Shown piece by piece: positions 1-8,122 of a stretch of DNA of 21,782 nucleotides. The notes below the pieces were generated by a model, which saw only the letters and a program-made list of their open reading frames with translations, did not search any database and was not told the DNA's origin. The stretch's first letter is position 1; every line of letters begins with the position of its first letter. Location of the stretch: NCBI GenBank assembly GCA_037131955.1, contig JBAXQC010000049.1, positions 1 to 21,782 of the forward strand. Direction: 5' to 3'. This DNA is from CAIMMJ01 sp037131955. Lineage in GTDB: Bacteria; Bacteroidota; Bacteroidia; UBA4408. The position numbers were made by a program, and so were the translations under genes.

Positions 1-76
1 CTTGCCAAAATTGTAGAGGTTTTGACCAAGTGTTTACATCCCATTGGATGATGTCAGTTTCAAAAGTGGAATCCAT
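1..76 (-). CDS. N-terminus of a possible SAM-dependent methyltransferase (cut by window edge)
   Basis: An ATG on the minus strand at 76-74 opens a frame that stays open to the window edge, giving 25 residues. It begins MDSTFETDIIQWDVNTW, and the fragment is rich in Trp. From memory, class I SAM-dependent methyltransferases found in Bacteroidota glycan loci begin with a similar 'IIQWDV..WS..L.FW' segment, so this is the leading guess. No catalytic motif is visible because only the start is present. The gene diverges from hisH across an 82-bp AT-rich spacer (77-158) that must hold both promoters, although I could not identify a convincing core there. That an ORF starts here is fairly secure; the function is tentative. 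Confidence 0.5.
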   Translation of the reverse strand, partial: MDSTFETDIIQWDVNTWSKPLQFWQ

Positions 77-158
77 GATTAATTATACAAAAAAATGTTG
101 TAATTTTGAATTTCAAACAAAAATTTATTTTGCTAAAAAACAAAAATACTAAACTAAT

Positions 159-776
159 TTGGTACCCGAAATTACAATAATTGATTATGGAGTTGGAAAT
201 CTAGCGTCGATTGAAAATATTTTAAAAAAAATTGGTGTAAGTTCTGAAATCTCCAACAACATTGAAAAAATAAAAAATGCGAGGAAATTAATTTTACCTG
301 GAGTTGGTTCTTTTGATTATGGCATATCTTGCTTGCGAGAATTAAATATTGAAGAAATTTTAAACGAAAAGGTTTTAGTAAACAAAACTCCAATACTTGG
401 ATTGTGTTTAGGGTTTCAGTTAATGACAAAAAGCAGTGAAGAGGGAACTCAGAAAGGTCTTGGTTGGTTCAATGCAAATTGTGTAAAATTTAATCTTGAT
501 AATGACGAATTTAAGGTACCCCATATGGGTTGGAATTATGTAACAAATCATAGACAAAACATACTTACAAATAGTTTGGAAAAAATGAAATACTATTTTG
601 TTCATTCATATCACATTGCAAACGAACAACCAGAAGATATAATTTTACAGAGTACTTATGGTTATACTTTTACATGCGGAATGCAATTAGAGAATATTTA
701 TGGTGTTCAATTTCATCCTGAAAAAAGTCATAAATTCGGAATGCAATTGTTTAAAAATTTCTCTTTGCTCCAATAG
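159..776 (+). CDS. hisH: HisH-like glutamine amidotransferase subunit (WbuY type), ammonia donor for sugar amidation
   Basis: This is a class I glutamine amidotransferase of 205 residues, the usual HisH length. The glutaminase triad is intact: nucleophile Cys83 in GLCLGFQLM, and His186 and Glu188 in VQFHPEKS. The oxyanion-region motif PGVGSFD is at 47-53. The start is TTG at 159; an in-frame TAA at 150-152 excludes anything longer, and no ATG fits the conserved start ITIIDYGVGN. No other histidine-biosynthesis gene is present. The neighbours are a HisF2-type protein and glycan genes, with an N-acetyl sugar amidotransferase downstream. It therefore probably supplies ammonia for making an acetamidino sugar, as proposed for WbuY, rather than imidazole-glycerol phosphate. 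It is the first gene of a seven-gene operon; the gap to the next gene is 2 nt. Confidence 0.9.
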   Translation: MVPEITIIDYGVGNLASIENILKKIGVSSEISNNIEKIKNARKLILPGVGSFDYGISCLRELNIEEILNEKVLVNKTPILGLCLGFQLMTKSSEEGTQKGLGWFNANCVKFNLDNDEFKVPHMGWNYVTNHRQNILTNSLEKMKYYFVHSYHIANEQPEDIILQSTYGYTFTCGMQLENIYGVQFHPEKSHKFGMQLFKNFSLLQ

Positions 777-778
777 TT

Positions 779-1525
779 ATGTTGTTTAAACGAGTAATAC
801 CAATATTGTTACTAAAAGGTGAAGGATTATATAAAACTCAAAAATTTAAAGACCCAAAATATATAGGAGATCCTTTAAATGCCATAAAAATTTTTAATGA
901 CAAAGAAGTAGATGAAGTTTGTGTTTTGGATATTGAAGCCACAAATAAAAAATCTATTAATTTTAATTTAATTGAAAAAATGGCTTCGGAGTGTTTTATG
1001 CCCTTAAGCTATGGCGGCGGAATTGCTTCAATAGAGGACGCTTCAAAACTTTTTTCAATTGGTGTAGAGAAGTTAGTAATAAACTCAAGTAACTTTAAGT
1101 CGTTGGATTTAATTACAAGCTTATCAAAAAAATTTGGGAATCAGGCAATAATTGCATCTATAGATGTGAAAAGTAATTTATTCAGCAACTATTCGGTTTT
1201 TAAGAACAATGGTAAAGATAACACTGGTTTTAAACCTCTTCAATTTGCATTAAAATGTATAGAGGCAGGTGCTGGAGAAATTCTGTTAAATAATATCGAA
1301 AGAGATGGAATGATGAATGGATTAGATATCAAATTAATTGATGATCTTGCAAAATCAATATCGGTTCCTCTTATTGCGTGTGGTGGAATTGGAAACATTG
1401 ATCACATTAAAGAAGTTTTTACTGCTACAAAAGTTAACGCAGTGGCTGCCGGTAGCATGTTTGTCTTTCATGGAAAACATAGAGCAATTTTAATTAGTTA
1501 TCCCAACTTATCTGAAATAATTTAG
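779..1525 (+). CDS. wbuZ: AglZ/HisF2-family acetamidino modification protein (WbuZ type)
   Basis: This 248-residue (beta/alpha)8-barrel protein is homologous to HisF. Canonical HisF starts RIIPCLDV, with catalytic Asp11. Here the aligned stretch is R5-VIPILLL, which puts Leu at position 11. The second catalytic Asp is kept (Asp129 in ASIDVK), as are the phosphate-binding glycines (YGGGI at 78-82, ACGGIGN at 200-206) and ERDG at 174-177. From family knowledge, 'LL' in place of 'LD' plus KFKDPKYIGDP is typical of the HisF2/WbuZ clade. That clade accompanies a HisH homologue and an N-acetyl sugar amidotransferase in saccharide loci and is thought to deliver ammonia rather than perform the histidine cyclase reaction. 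Its ATG lies 2 nt after hisH, so the two are co-transcribed and likely form a heterodimer. Confidence 0.88.
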   Translation: MLFKRVIPILLLKGEGLYKTQKFKDPKYIGDPLNAIKIFNDKEVDEVCVLDIEATNKKSINFNLIEKMASECFMPLSYGGGIASIEDASKLFSIGVEKLVINSSNFKSLDLITSLSKKFGNQAIIASIDVKSNLFSNYSVFKNNGKDNTGFKPLQFALKCIEAGAGEILLNNIERDGMMNGLDIKLIDDLAKSISVPLIACGGIGNIDHIKEVFTATKVNAVAAGSMFVFHGKHRAILISYPNLSEII

Positions 1526-1528
1526 AAA

Positions 1529-2875
1529 TTGCTGAATAAGAAATTAAACAATTCACTTTTTATTAGCTTTTACTTGCTGTCATTGTTTGCAGGTTCTAAT
1601 TTTTTTACATTAAAAATTGGTGAATTTCATTTGTTTATTGGTAGGATACTAACTTTTATTTTGCCATTACTGCTTATCTCAAAAGAAAAATTAAATATCT
1701 TAAAAATTGCTCAATATGGAAAGTGGTTATTGTTCGTTATAACTCTAATGTTAGGCTGGTCGATATTAAGTTATATTTGGGCTGAGGATAAAAAAGCGGT
1801 AATTGTAAACAGCTTCTATGTTTTAACAGGAATTTTAAATGGTTTTATTCTTTTCTGCTTTGCATTTGATTCAAACTATAAATTTACCCCGCAATTTTTA
1901 AAAGCATGGCACATTTCTTGGCTTTGCTTGGTAATTTTTGCCTATTTAGAAATATTTTTCAACTTCCATATTCAAGGTCACTTTTCTGACTTCCTGGCAA
2001 AACAGGTTCCTAATATCCCTGCATTTGACTCAGTAATTTCTCTTTTTGATGGCCCTAATGAGCTTGCTATTTATTTAGTAATTTCAATTCCATTTTCTAC
2101 CTATTTGTTTTATGAAAAACCTGTAATTTTTATTGCAATTCTGTTGGTCACTTTTCAAATAATTTATAGAAATGATGCTAAGTTTTGCCTAATTGCATTA
2201 CTATTTTTTATGATTTCTTTCATAATTGTTCACCAACAAAGACTCTCTAATTTTATTAAACCTATCATCATAAAAAATTACAAGTATGCTTTGTTCTTAA
2301 TTTCATTTATTGCTTGCATGCTTTTGATAAATAACTTGGTAATTAATAAATCCGAGAATTATTCCATTTATTCTAGTTTTGAATCAAACTATATAAGCCT
2401 TAATGAATCAAATTTTGAATCGAGCAAGGTCAACCTAAAAGATGACTCTCTGCCATCATTAACATCATTTCAAATAAGAAGAAATTTAATAATAAATGGT
2501 ATCAACTTTATAACTCAGCATCCTCTCAGAGGAATAGGAGCTGGTAATTTCGAGTACTATATGAAACATACCAATGATGTTTTGCCAACTAAAAATGTAA
2601 TTAATTCTCATAGCTGGCTACTTCAACTAATGTGTGAATATGGCATTATTATTGGAAGTTTATATTGGTTACTAATTTTATTACTTTTTATTTTAAATTA
2701 CAAATATCTTTTTAAGGTTAGTATAAATGATCGTCAGCTTTTTATAGCTGTCAACTTACTCATTATATTTGTAATTGTTTCAAATGTAAGCAGTTCATTT
2801 GCTTCGAGTCCATTAAATTGGACAATTTTTAGTTTAATATTCATTTCACTGCAAAGAAGAGAAAATAATGCATGA
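1529..2875 (+). CDS. O-antigen polymerase/ligase-like membrane protein (Wzy/WaaL superfamily)
   Basis: This is a 448-residue, strongly hydrophobic protein with about ten or more membrane segments and a large polar loop around residues 270-330. The Wzy_C-type signature is in the C-terminal half: PLRGIGAGNFEYY (around residue 335) followed by NSHSWLLQLMCEYG (around 359). Such proteins polymerise O-units or ligate glycan to lipid A core or protein at the periplasmic face. Sequence alone does not separate polymerase from ligase, so no symbol is given. The start is TTG at 1529, two codons after the in-frame hisF2 stop; the next ATG (about 1747) would remove the first membrane segments. The 3' end overlaps the flippase start as ATGA. 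Its position beside the flippase favours a Wzy polymerase role. Confidence 0.82.
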   Translation: MLNKKLNNSLFISFYLLSLFAGSNFFTLKIGEFHLFIGRILTFILPLLLISKEKLNILKIAQYGKWLLFVITLMLGWSILSYIWAEDKKAVIVNSFYVLTGILNGFILFCFAFDSNYKFTPQFLKAWHISWLCLVIFAYLEIFFNFHIQGHFSDFLAKQVPNIPAFDSVISLFDGPNELAIYLVISIPFSTYLFYEKPVIFIAILLVTFQIIYRNDAKFCLIALLFFMISFIIVHQQRLSNFIKPIIIKNYKYALFLISFIACMLLINNLVINKSENYSIYSSFESNYISLNESNFESSKVNLKDDSLPSLTSFQIRRNLIINGINFITQHPLRGIGAGNFEYYMKHTNDVLPTKNVINSHSWLLQLMCEYGIIIGSLYWLLILLLFILNYKYLFKVSINDRQLFIAVNLLIIFVIVSNVSSSFASSPLNWTIFSLIFISLQRRENNA

Positions 2876-4140
2876 TCATTTCAATTAGAAAAAAAATAAA
2901 CTCAGCATTATTTAAGCAAACTGCAATTCTATCATTTGGAACACTGATTTCACAGCTTATTGCACTTTCAATAACATTAATCTTACAACGCTACTATTAT
3001 AGCCCTGCTCAATTTGGAGAATATAATTTATTTATCAATATCACGAGTGTTTTTGCATCTATTGCCACTTTAAAGTACGAATATGCTGTAATGATTTCGA
3101 AGGATGAAATTGCTGCAAAACACCTGTTCTTAATTGCAATCATTTCTTCTTTATTAATGAGTTTTGTTGCTGTTTTTTTGATTGCCTTTTTGCAATATTT
3201 TGAATTTATTCATATTGGGGGAATACTGATTTTTGTTTTAGTGTTTTTACTTGTTTTTTTCAGTGGAATCAATGATGTAATAAACAATTGGTTCAATAGG
3301 TCCAAACTATATATAAATATGGCACTTGCACGTATTTTGCAGTCTTTGGTTGGAGAAGGTGCTAAGATCGCTTTTTACTTTACACCTCTATCCCAGATTG
3401 CTATGCAAATAGGAAGGGTCATTGGATTCGGATTTTCAGGTTTGTTTTTACTGCTTTTCAAGTTCAAAGATTTCAAGGCAATAGTAAATACTGCTGAAAT
3501 ATCTAAAGTCAAAGAATATGCATTGTCTGAAAGAAAATACCCACTAATTACCACGCCAAATGTACTTGTTAATTCATTGAATGCAGCAGTTTTTTCATAC
3601 AGTATTTTTGAATTTTACGGAGCCTCTAAATTAGGCTTTGTGAGTGTTGCTATGCAATATGTAGCTGTTCCTTTAGGAATAGTATCCTCTTCCTTTGGCC
3701 AAATTTATTTTCAAAGTATCAGCGAAATTAAAAATAAGTGTGTTTTAAGAAAACATTATATAAATAATATCAAATCGCTAGCTTTAATTGCATTAATTGC
3801 ATTAATTGTAATTATGTTGCTACCTGAGGAAATATTTACTATGGTGCTTGGTGAAAAATGGAGTGGAATTGGTCCATTTTTTAGAATTTGTATATTTTAT
3901 ATGTCATTTTCATTCATTTCGTCGTCAGTTTCATTTATTTACTTAAAGCTTGATAAACATAAATTATTGCTTTATTTCTCCATTTCACAGTTATTATTAA
4001 CCTTTTTAAGCTTGTATATACCAAACAATTTAGGATATGGATTGATGGACGCGTTCATTTGTTTTGCTTCTTTTCAAGCTTTGTACTATCTGGTTTGCAT
4101 TGGTCTAGGCTGGCATTTATTAAAAAAAGAAGATGAATAA
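2872..4140 (+). CDS. Wzx-like polysaccharide flippase (MOP superfamily)
   Basis: This 422-residue protein has roughly 12 hydrophobic segments spread evenly along it. The N-terminal part (QTAILSFGTLISQLIALSI, then YSPAQFGEYNLF at about residues 43-54) is typical of lipopolysaccharide/oligosaccharide flippases of the MOP exporter superfamily. These move undecaprenyl-linked oligosaccharide units from the cytoplasmic to the periplasmic face. The mid-protein KYPLITTPNVLVNSLN block, after a cytoplasmic loop, also matches the family as I remember it. The ATG overlaps the preceding stop by 4 nt, and the 3' end overlaps the next glycosyltransferase by 8 nt, so translation is probably coupled. It likely works with the preceding Wzy-like protein. 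Confidence 0.88.
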   Translation: MIISIRKKINSALFKQTAILSFGTLISQLIALSITLILQRYYYSPAQFGEYNLFINITSVFASIATLKYEYAVMISKDEIAAKHLFLIAIISSLLMSFVAVFLIAFLQYFEFIHIGGILIFVLVFLLVFFSGINDVINNWFNRSKLYINMALARILQSLVGEGAKIAFYFTPLSQIAMQIGRVIGFGFSGLFLLLFKFKDFKAIVNTAEISKVKEYALSERKYPLITTPNVLVNSLNAAVFSYSIFEFYGASKLGFVSVAMQYVAVPLGIVSSSFGQIYFQSISEIKNKCVLRKHYINNIKSLALIALIALIVIMLLPEEIFTMVLGEKWSGIGPFFRICIFYMSFSFISSSVSFIYLKLDKHKLLLYFSISQLLLTFLSLYIPNNLGYGLMDAFICFASFQALYYLVCIGLGWHLLKKEDE

Positions 4141-5290
4141 TCTAAATGGTGAATATCATATTTTAATTATAAGTAATGGCTTTCCCAATTATTTTAACCA
4201 ACTGGATGGCATTTTTTATTTCGATCAAGCCAAAGCACTAAAGCAAACATTTCCAAATTTAAAAATTGGCTTTCTTTCTGTTAATCCAGTTGGGGTAAAG
4301 GACTTTTTACGAAGACCAAATATTTTTAAACTTGGTAGTAAAACCTTCTTAAATTCAGATGTAGAATTTAATGTTGTACATTATCCGAATTTACCCTTTA
4401 TTAATAATTTTGATGTAAAAATGACGTGTTGGCTCATTCCCAAATTATTTAAAAGGTATATTACAAAATTTGGGAAGCCTCAAATTATTCATGTTCATGG
4501 ATTCGAGGCTGGGAAAGCTTCAATTGAAATAAAGAACAAGTACCAAATACCATTCGTAATTACAGAACACAGCTCCAAGTTTATCAACAACAAATTAACA
4601 ATTGAACAGAGGCAAATTGCAAATGATGTTTTTAAAAATTCTTCCCATAACATTGCGGTTAGTAATTATTTTGCTAGAAGATTAGAAAGTATGTTTAATG
4701 TTCCTTTTGTTACTATTCCCAATATGGTAAAAACAAATGAAATAAGTAGTGAAGAAAATGTTACAAAGCAATATAAAATCATTAGCATTGGAACTTTTAA
4801 TGAAAACAAGAACCAAATACTTGTACTGCAAGCCCTAGCTAAACATAGATTTGGTAAAATACTTTTAGTTGGAGAGGGTCCAAATGAAACTAAGTTGCGA
4901 AGTTTTGCAAAGGACAATAATTTAGAAACAGAGGTTGATTTTTTACCTTTTCAACCGCGTAAAGAACTATTCAAATTAATAAAGCAGGCATTTTGTTTAG
5001 CTATTACAAGCCATCATGAAACTTTTGGAGTTGTGGCAATTGAAGCAATGGCATGTGGTGTGCCAGTTATTTCTACAAAATCAGGTGGTCCATCTGATAT
5101 TGTAATCAATGATTTTAACGGCTATATTACTGAAAGCAACCCCGATTCATTTTATGAAGCTTACTGTAAAGTTTCTGAAAATTTAGTTAAATTTGCCCCA
5201 ATGACCTTAAAAGACTATGTGGAGAAGCACTTTTCTGAAAAAGCTATAGCAAAGCAATTGTTAACAGCCTACAAAATTATAATTAAATAA
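4133..5290 (+). CDS. Glycosyltransferase family 4 (GT-B fold, retaining)
   Basis: This 385-residue protein has two Rossmann-like halves. The N-terminal acceptor domain holds IIHVHGFEAGK (about 118-128) and ITEHSSKF (143-150). The C-terminal nucleotide-sugar domain begins at IISIGTFNENKNQ (216-228) and holds LLVGEGPNE and the E-x7-E motif (Glu296 and Glu304, in HETFGVVAIEAMACGVPV), followed by GGPSDIV. This is the GT4 architecture of retaining transferases that build O-antigen or capsule units on lipid carriers at the cytoplasmic membrane. Donor and acceptor cannot be read from sequence. It starts 8 nt inside the flippase gene and ends 3 nt before the amidotransferase, so it belongs to the same operon. 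Confidence 0.87.
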   Translation: MNNLNGEYHILIISNGFPNYFNQLDGIFYFDQAKALKQTFPNLKIGFLSVNPVGVKDFLRRPNIFKLGSKTFLNSDVEFNVVHYPNLPFINNFDVKMTCWLIPKLFKRYITKFGKPQIIHVHGFEAGKASIEIKNKYQIPFVITEHSSKFINNKLTIEQRQIANDVFKNSSHNIAVSNYFARRLESMFNVPFVTIPNMVKTNEISSEENVTKQYKIISIGTFNENKNQILVLQALAKHRFGKILLVGEGPNETKLRSFAKDNNLETEVDFLPFQPRKELFKLIKQAFCLAITSHHETFGVVAIEAMACGVPVISTKSGGPSDIVINDFNGYITESNPDSFYEAYCKVSENLVKFAPMTLKDYVEKHFSEKAIAKQLLTAYKIIIK

Positions 5291-5293
5291 CTC

Positions 5294-6415
5294 ATGTCAA
5301 TTCCCTATCAAATTTGCAACAGGTGTATCATGGATACAACAGATACAGAAATAGTTTTTGATGAAAAAGGGAACTGTAATCATTGCAATAATTATTATAA
5401 GCTGGCTCCACTTTACGTTCATTCAAATGATAATTGGCTAGAAAATTTGTATAAACTAGCCGATGAAATAAAAAAAAATCAAAAGAACAGCGAATATGAT
5501 TGCATTGTTGGTGTAAGCGGTGGAGTAGATAGCACTTATGTTGCCTATTGGGCAAAAAAGCTAGAATTAAGAGTGCTCACTGTTCATCTTGATAATGGAT
5601 GGAATTCTGAATTGGCAGTAAAAAATATCGAAAATATTGTAACTAAGCTTAATTTCGATTATCAAACCTGGGTAATAGACTGGGAAGAGTTCAAAGACCT
5701 TCAAATCTCATTTTTAAAAGCTTCTGTTGCCAATGCAGAGATTCCTACCGACCATTCTTTTTTGGCAGCTATTTATAGGTTGTGTGATAAATACAACATA
5801 AAATATATTTTAAGCGGAAGCAATTTTGTTACAGAAGGAATTTTACCAAAAAGTTGGGGATACAATGCCAAAGATTTAAAACACCTTAACGATATTCATA
5901 ATAAGTTTGGGGAAATTCCATTTAAAACTTACCCAAGATTGGGTTTTTTGAAAGAATTTTACTACACTTACTATAGAAAAATAAAAATGATTAGATTATT
6001 GAATCATTTGCCTTACAACAAGCAAGAAGCAATGGAACTAATTACAAAAGAATTGGGTTGGCAATACTATGGCGGCAAACACTACGAATCAATATTTACC
6101 CGTTTTTTTCAATCCTATATTTTACCAAAAAAGTTTAACATAGATAAGAGAAGAGCACATTTATCAACTTTAATTTGTAGTAATCAAACAACTCGGTTGG
6201 ACGCTCTAGAGGAAATAAAAAAACCTCCTTATCCAGATGATTTATTGCAATCGGATAAGGAATATGTAATAAAAAAACTTGGTTTGTCAAATGTTGGTTT
6301 CGAAGAAATAATGAATGCCCCTATAAAACCCTATAAAGTTTATGCAAATAACGAAGACTTTTTAAATTTTGCATACAAAATATACTATAAAATCAAGGGT
6401 ATAAAAAGAGATTAA
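5294..6415 (+). CDS. wbuX: N-acetyl sugar amidotransferase (WbuX/PseA/WbpG type)
   Basis: This 373-residue ATP-pyrophosphatase-fold enzyme has an N-terminal zinc-type module with Cys8-x2-Cys11 (CNRC) and Cys28-x2-Cys31 (CNHC). An ATP-binding PP-loop, VGVSGGVDSTY (72-82), follows. The C-terminal half carries LICSNQTTRLDALEEIKKPPYP-like sequence typical of the family. Members convert an acetamido group on a bacterial sugar to an acetamidino group using ATP and ammonia, for example on pseudaminic acid or mannosaminuronic acid derivatives. The ammonia likely comes from the HisH/HisF2 pair encoded at the operon start, here separated by three genes. The ATG is 3 nt after the glycosyltransferase stop. 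The family call is firm; the exact sugar is unknown because no nonulosonate or uronate synthesis genes are in view. Confidence 0.92.
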   Translation: MSIPYQICNRCIMDTTDTEIVFDEKGNCNHCNNYYKLAPLYVHSNDNWLENLYKLADEIKKNQKNSEYDCIVGVSGGVDSTYVAYWAKKLELRVLTVHLDNGWNSELAVKNIENIVTKLNFDYQTWVIDWEEFKDLQISFLKASVANAEIPTDHSFLAAIYRLCDKYNIKYILSGSNFVTEGILPKSWGYNAKDLKHLNDIHNKFGEIPFKTYPRLGFLKEFYYTYYRKIKMIRLLNHLPYNKQEAMELITKELGWQYYGGKHYESIFTRFFQSYILPKKFNIDKRRAHLSTLICSNQTTRLDALEEIKKPPYPDDLLQSDKEYVIKKLGLSNVGFEEIMNAPIKPYKVYANNEDFLNFAYKIYYKIKGIKRD

Positions 6416-6416
6416 A

Positions 6417-7523
6417 ATGGTAAAAATATGCCATGTATCATCGGCTCATCCTTACAACGACATAAGGATTTTTAAAAAGGAATGTATTTCTTTAGCAAAA
6501 AATAATTTTGAGTTATACTACGTAAGTAATAACAATGAAAATAAATATCTTGATGGAGTATATATTGTCGGGACTGGGTATTCAACAAAATCAAGATTAA
6601 AAAGGATGACTTTGGGCGTATTAAGGGTTTTTATTTTGAGCCTTAAAACCAATGCTAAACTTTATCACCTTCACGATCCTGAATTGTTGTTAGTTGCACC
6701 TTTGTATTTATTATTAAGGAAGAAGGTTGTTTTTGACGCACACGAAGATTTGCCTGCCCAAATTCAAGATAAATATTATTTAAATAAGAACGTTCGGAAA
6801 ATTCTGAGTAAATCATTATCGGTTTTCGAAAAAATTATTTGCAAAATGATAACAGGCTGTATTGGAGCAACGCCGCATATTAGTCAAAAATTTTCCTTAA
6901 TAAATAATAATGTTGAGAATATTAATAATTTTCCACTTCTAGGCGAACTAAGTTCAAATAACAGCGAATATAATTTATCAAATAATATTTGTTTTACAGG
7001 CAGTATATCGGAGATAAGAGGTATTTTCCCATTAATAAATGCATTGGAGTTTTGTCCGGGAATAACTCTTATATTGGCTGGAGTAATTAGTCCTGAAAGC
7101 ATCTTGCCGCAGTTACAAGCATTAAATGGATGGAAACAAGTTAGGTATTTAGGTTTAGTGAATAGAACAGAATTAGCAGAAATAATGGGAAGTTGTTTTG
7201 CAGGTATTGTGACATTTCTACCAGCACAAAACCACATTTATGCTCAGCCCAATAAAATGTTTGAGTATATGAGTGCAGGATTACCTGTGGTTGGTTCTGA
7301 TTTTGAATTGTGGCGAAGAATTTTAGTTGACAATAAATGTGGATTAACTGTAGATCCGAATAATTCAAAATTAATTGCTGAAGCAATTAATCGTTTGCAT
7401 AAGAATTTTGAAGTATCAAAAATAATGTCAAAAAATTCAATTGCTGCAGTAAAAGAAAAATATAATTGGGAGATGGAAGAAAAAAAATTAATCAATTTTT
7501 ATAATTTACTTCTCAGTAAGTAA
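6417..7523 (+). CDS. Glycosyltransferase family 4 protein
   Basis: This 368-residue GT-B protein starts with the recognisable KICHVSSAHPYNDIRIFKKE segment (3-22). It carries LYHLHDPELLLVAP (82-95) and VVFDAHEDLP (104-113), a set common in GT4 enzymes of Bacteroidota and proteobacterial glycan loci. The C-terminal donor domain has CFTGSISEIRG, LAGVISPE and QPNKMFEYMSAGLPVVGSD. The NKxFEYM motif takes the place of the classic E-x7-E. Its ATG lies 1 nt after wbuX, making it the last gene of the operon. It probably adds one sugar of the repeat unit; donor and acceptor are unknown. It ends 45 bp before a convergent gene. Confidence 0.87.
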   Translation: MVKICHVSSAHPYNDIRIFKKECISLAKNNFELYYVSNNNENKYLDGVYIVGTGYSTKSRLKRMTLGVLRVFILSLKTNAKLYHLHDPELLLVAPLYLLLRKKVVFDAHEDLPAQIQDKYYLNKNVRKILSKSLSVFEKIICKMITGCIGATPHISQKFSLINNNVENINNFPLLGELSSNNSEYNLSNNICFTGSISEIRGIFPLINALEFCPGITLILAGVISPESILPQLQALNGWKQVRYLGLVNRTELAEIMGSCFAGIVTFLPAQNHIYAQPNKMFEYMSAGLPVVGSDFELWRRILVDNKCGLTVDPNNSKLIAEAINRLHKNFEVSKIMSKNSIAAVKEKYNWEMEEKKLINFYNLLLSK

Positions 7524-7568
7524 ATAATCAAAACAATATTTATTATCGTATCATAGAATTGTTTACAA

Positions 7569-8108
7569 TTAATTTGCTTTAAAATAAAGTTTTCTAGACA
7601 TTGTATAAAAGCATGCCCAATTACCGCAATATGTTGAAAATAAATGTAATTCTGAATTTGTAAGTTTCACTATTTTCCATCTTTCTTCTCTTGTATTGTA
7701 ATTAATATCATTTATTTTAATTAGCAATCCTTCTTTTTCAGAAAGCCTTTCTTCAATATTACAACCCCCAAAGACACCTTCATAAAATTTCCAAACACCT
7801 TCGGTTGTAAATTCTTTTTGCCCAGAGGTATCAGGATTTGATTGACAAAATTCATAAGGGAAATTCTCAAATGTTGCTTTAAAATATCCATCTGCCAGTT
7901 TTTCATTAGTCAGTGTTATAAAGTGATTGCCAGACATGGGCGTCTTGGTAAATCCAATTTCAATTAATTCTAATTTCCATCTTTTTGTAATCCTCTTTTG
8001 CCTTGTTCTAAAACTATAATTGGAGCCTTCATCGTATGTTTTGGAGCAATAGATGCTCAATATGGATAGCAAAAATAAAGTTAGCAGAATGTTGTATTTT
8101 TTAATCAT
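7569..8108 (-). CDS. Small lipoprotein-like protein, possibly lipocalin-like
   Basis: This is a 179-residue protein with a Lys-rich N-terminus, a hydrophobic stretch and a candidate lipidation cysteine (Cys21 in LSIYCSK). Tyr at -1 makes the lipobox imperfect, so signal peptide is more certain than lipidation. The mature part alternates beta-strand-like segments (RWKLELIEIG, NHFITLTNEKL, EGVWKFYEG, EGLLIKINDI, RWKIVKLTNSELHLFS). That pattern recalls the small lipocalin-like beta-barrel lipoproteins common in Bacteroidota. Cysteines in EFCQSNP, GGCNIE, TYCGNWAC could form disulfides. It starts 14 nt after the upstream dimethylformamidase-like gene and is probably co-transcribed with it. I do not recognise a specific function. 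Confidence 0.72.
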   Translation of the reverse strand: MIKKYNILLTLFLLSILSIYCSKTYDEGSNYSFRTRQKRITKRWKLELIEIGFTKTPMSGNHFITLTNEKLADGYFKATFENFPYEFCQSNPDTSGQKEFTTEGVWKFYEGVFGGCNIEERLSEKEGLLIKINDINYNTREERWKIVKLTNSELHLFSTYCGNWACFYTMSRKLYFKAN

Positions 8109-8122
8109 GAGCCATGTTTTTT

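Noticed and set aside
77..158. Promoter for the glycan operon (TTTG at 129-132 and TAATTTG at 155-161)
   Set aside because: The second element is one base short of TAnnTTTG and overlaps the start codon, so the match is not convincing.
159..1525. hisH-hisF as part of a histidine biosynthesis operon
   Set aside because: No other his genes are present, the HisF homologue lacks Asp11, and all neighbours are glycan genes including the N-acetyl sugar amidotransferase.
6884..7237. 117-codon minus-strand frame inside the second GT4 gene
   Set aside because: It is antisense to a well-supported glycosyltransferase and shows no family motif.
7531..7564. Possible bidirectional terminator between convergent genes (arms AAACAAT and ATTGTTT)
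   Set aside because: The loop is about 20 nt, the stem is short and AT-only apart from one pair, and no T-run follows.
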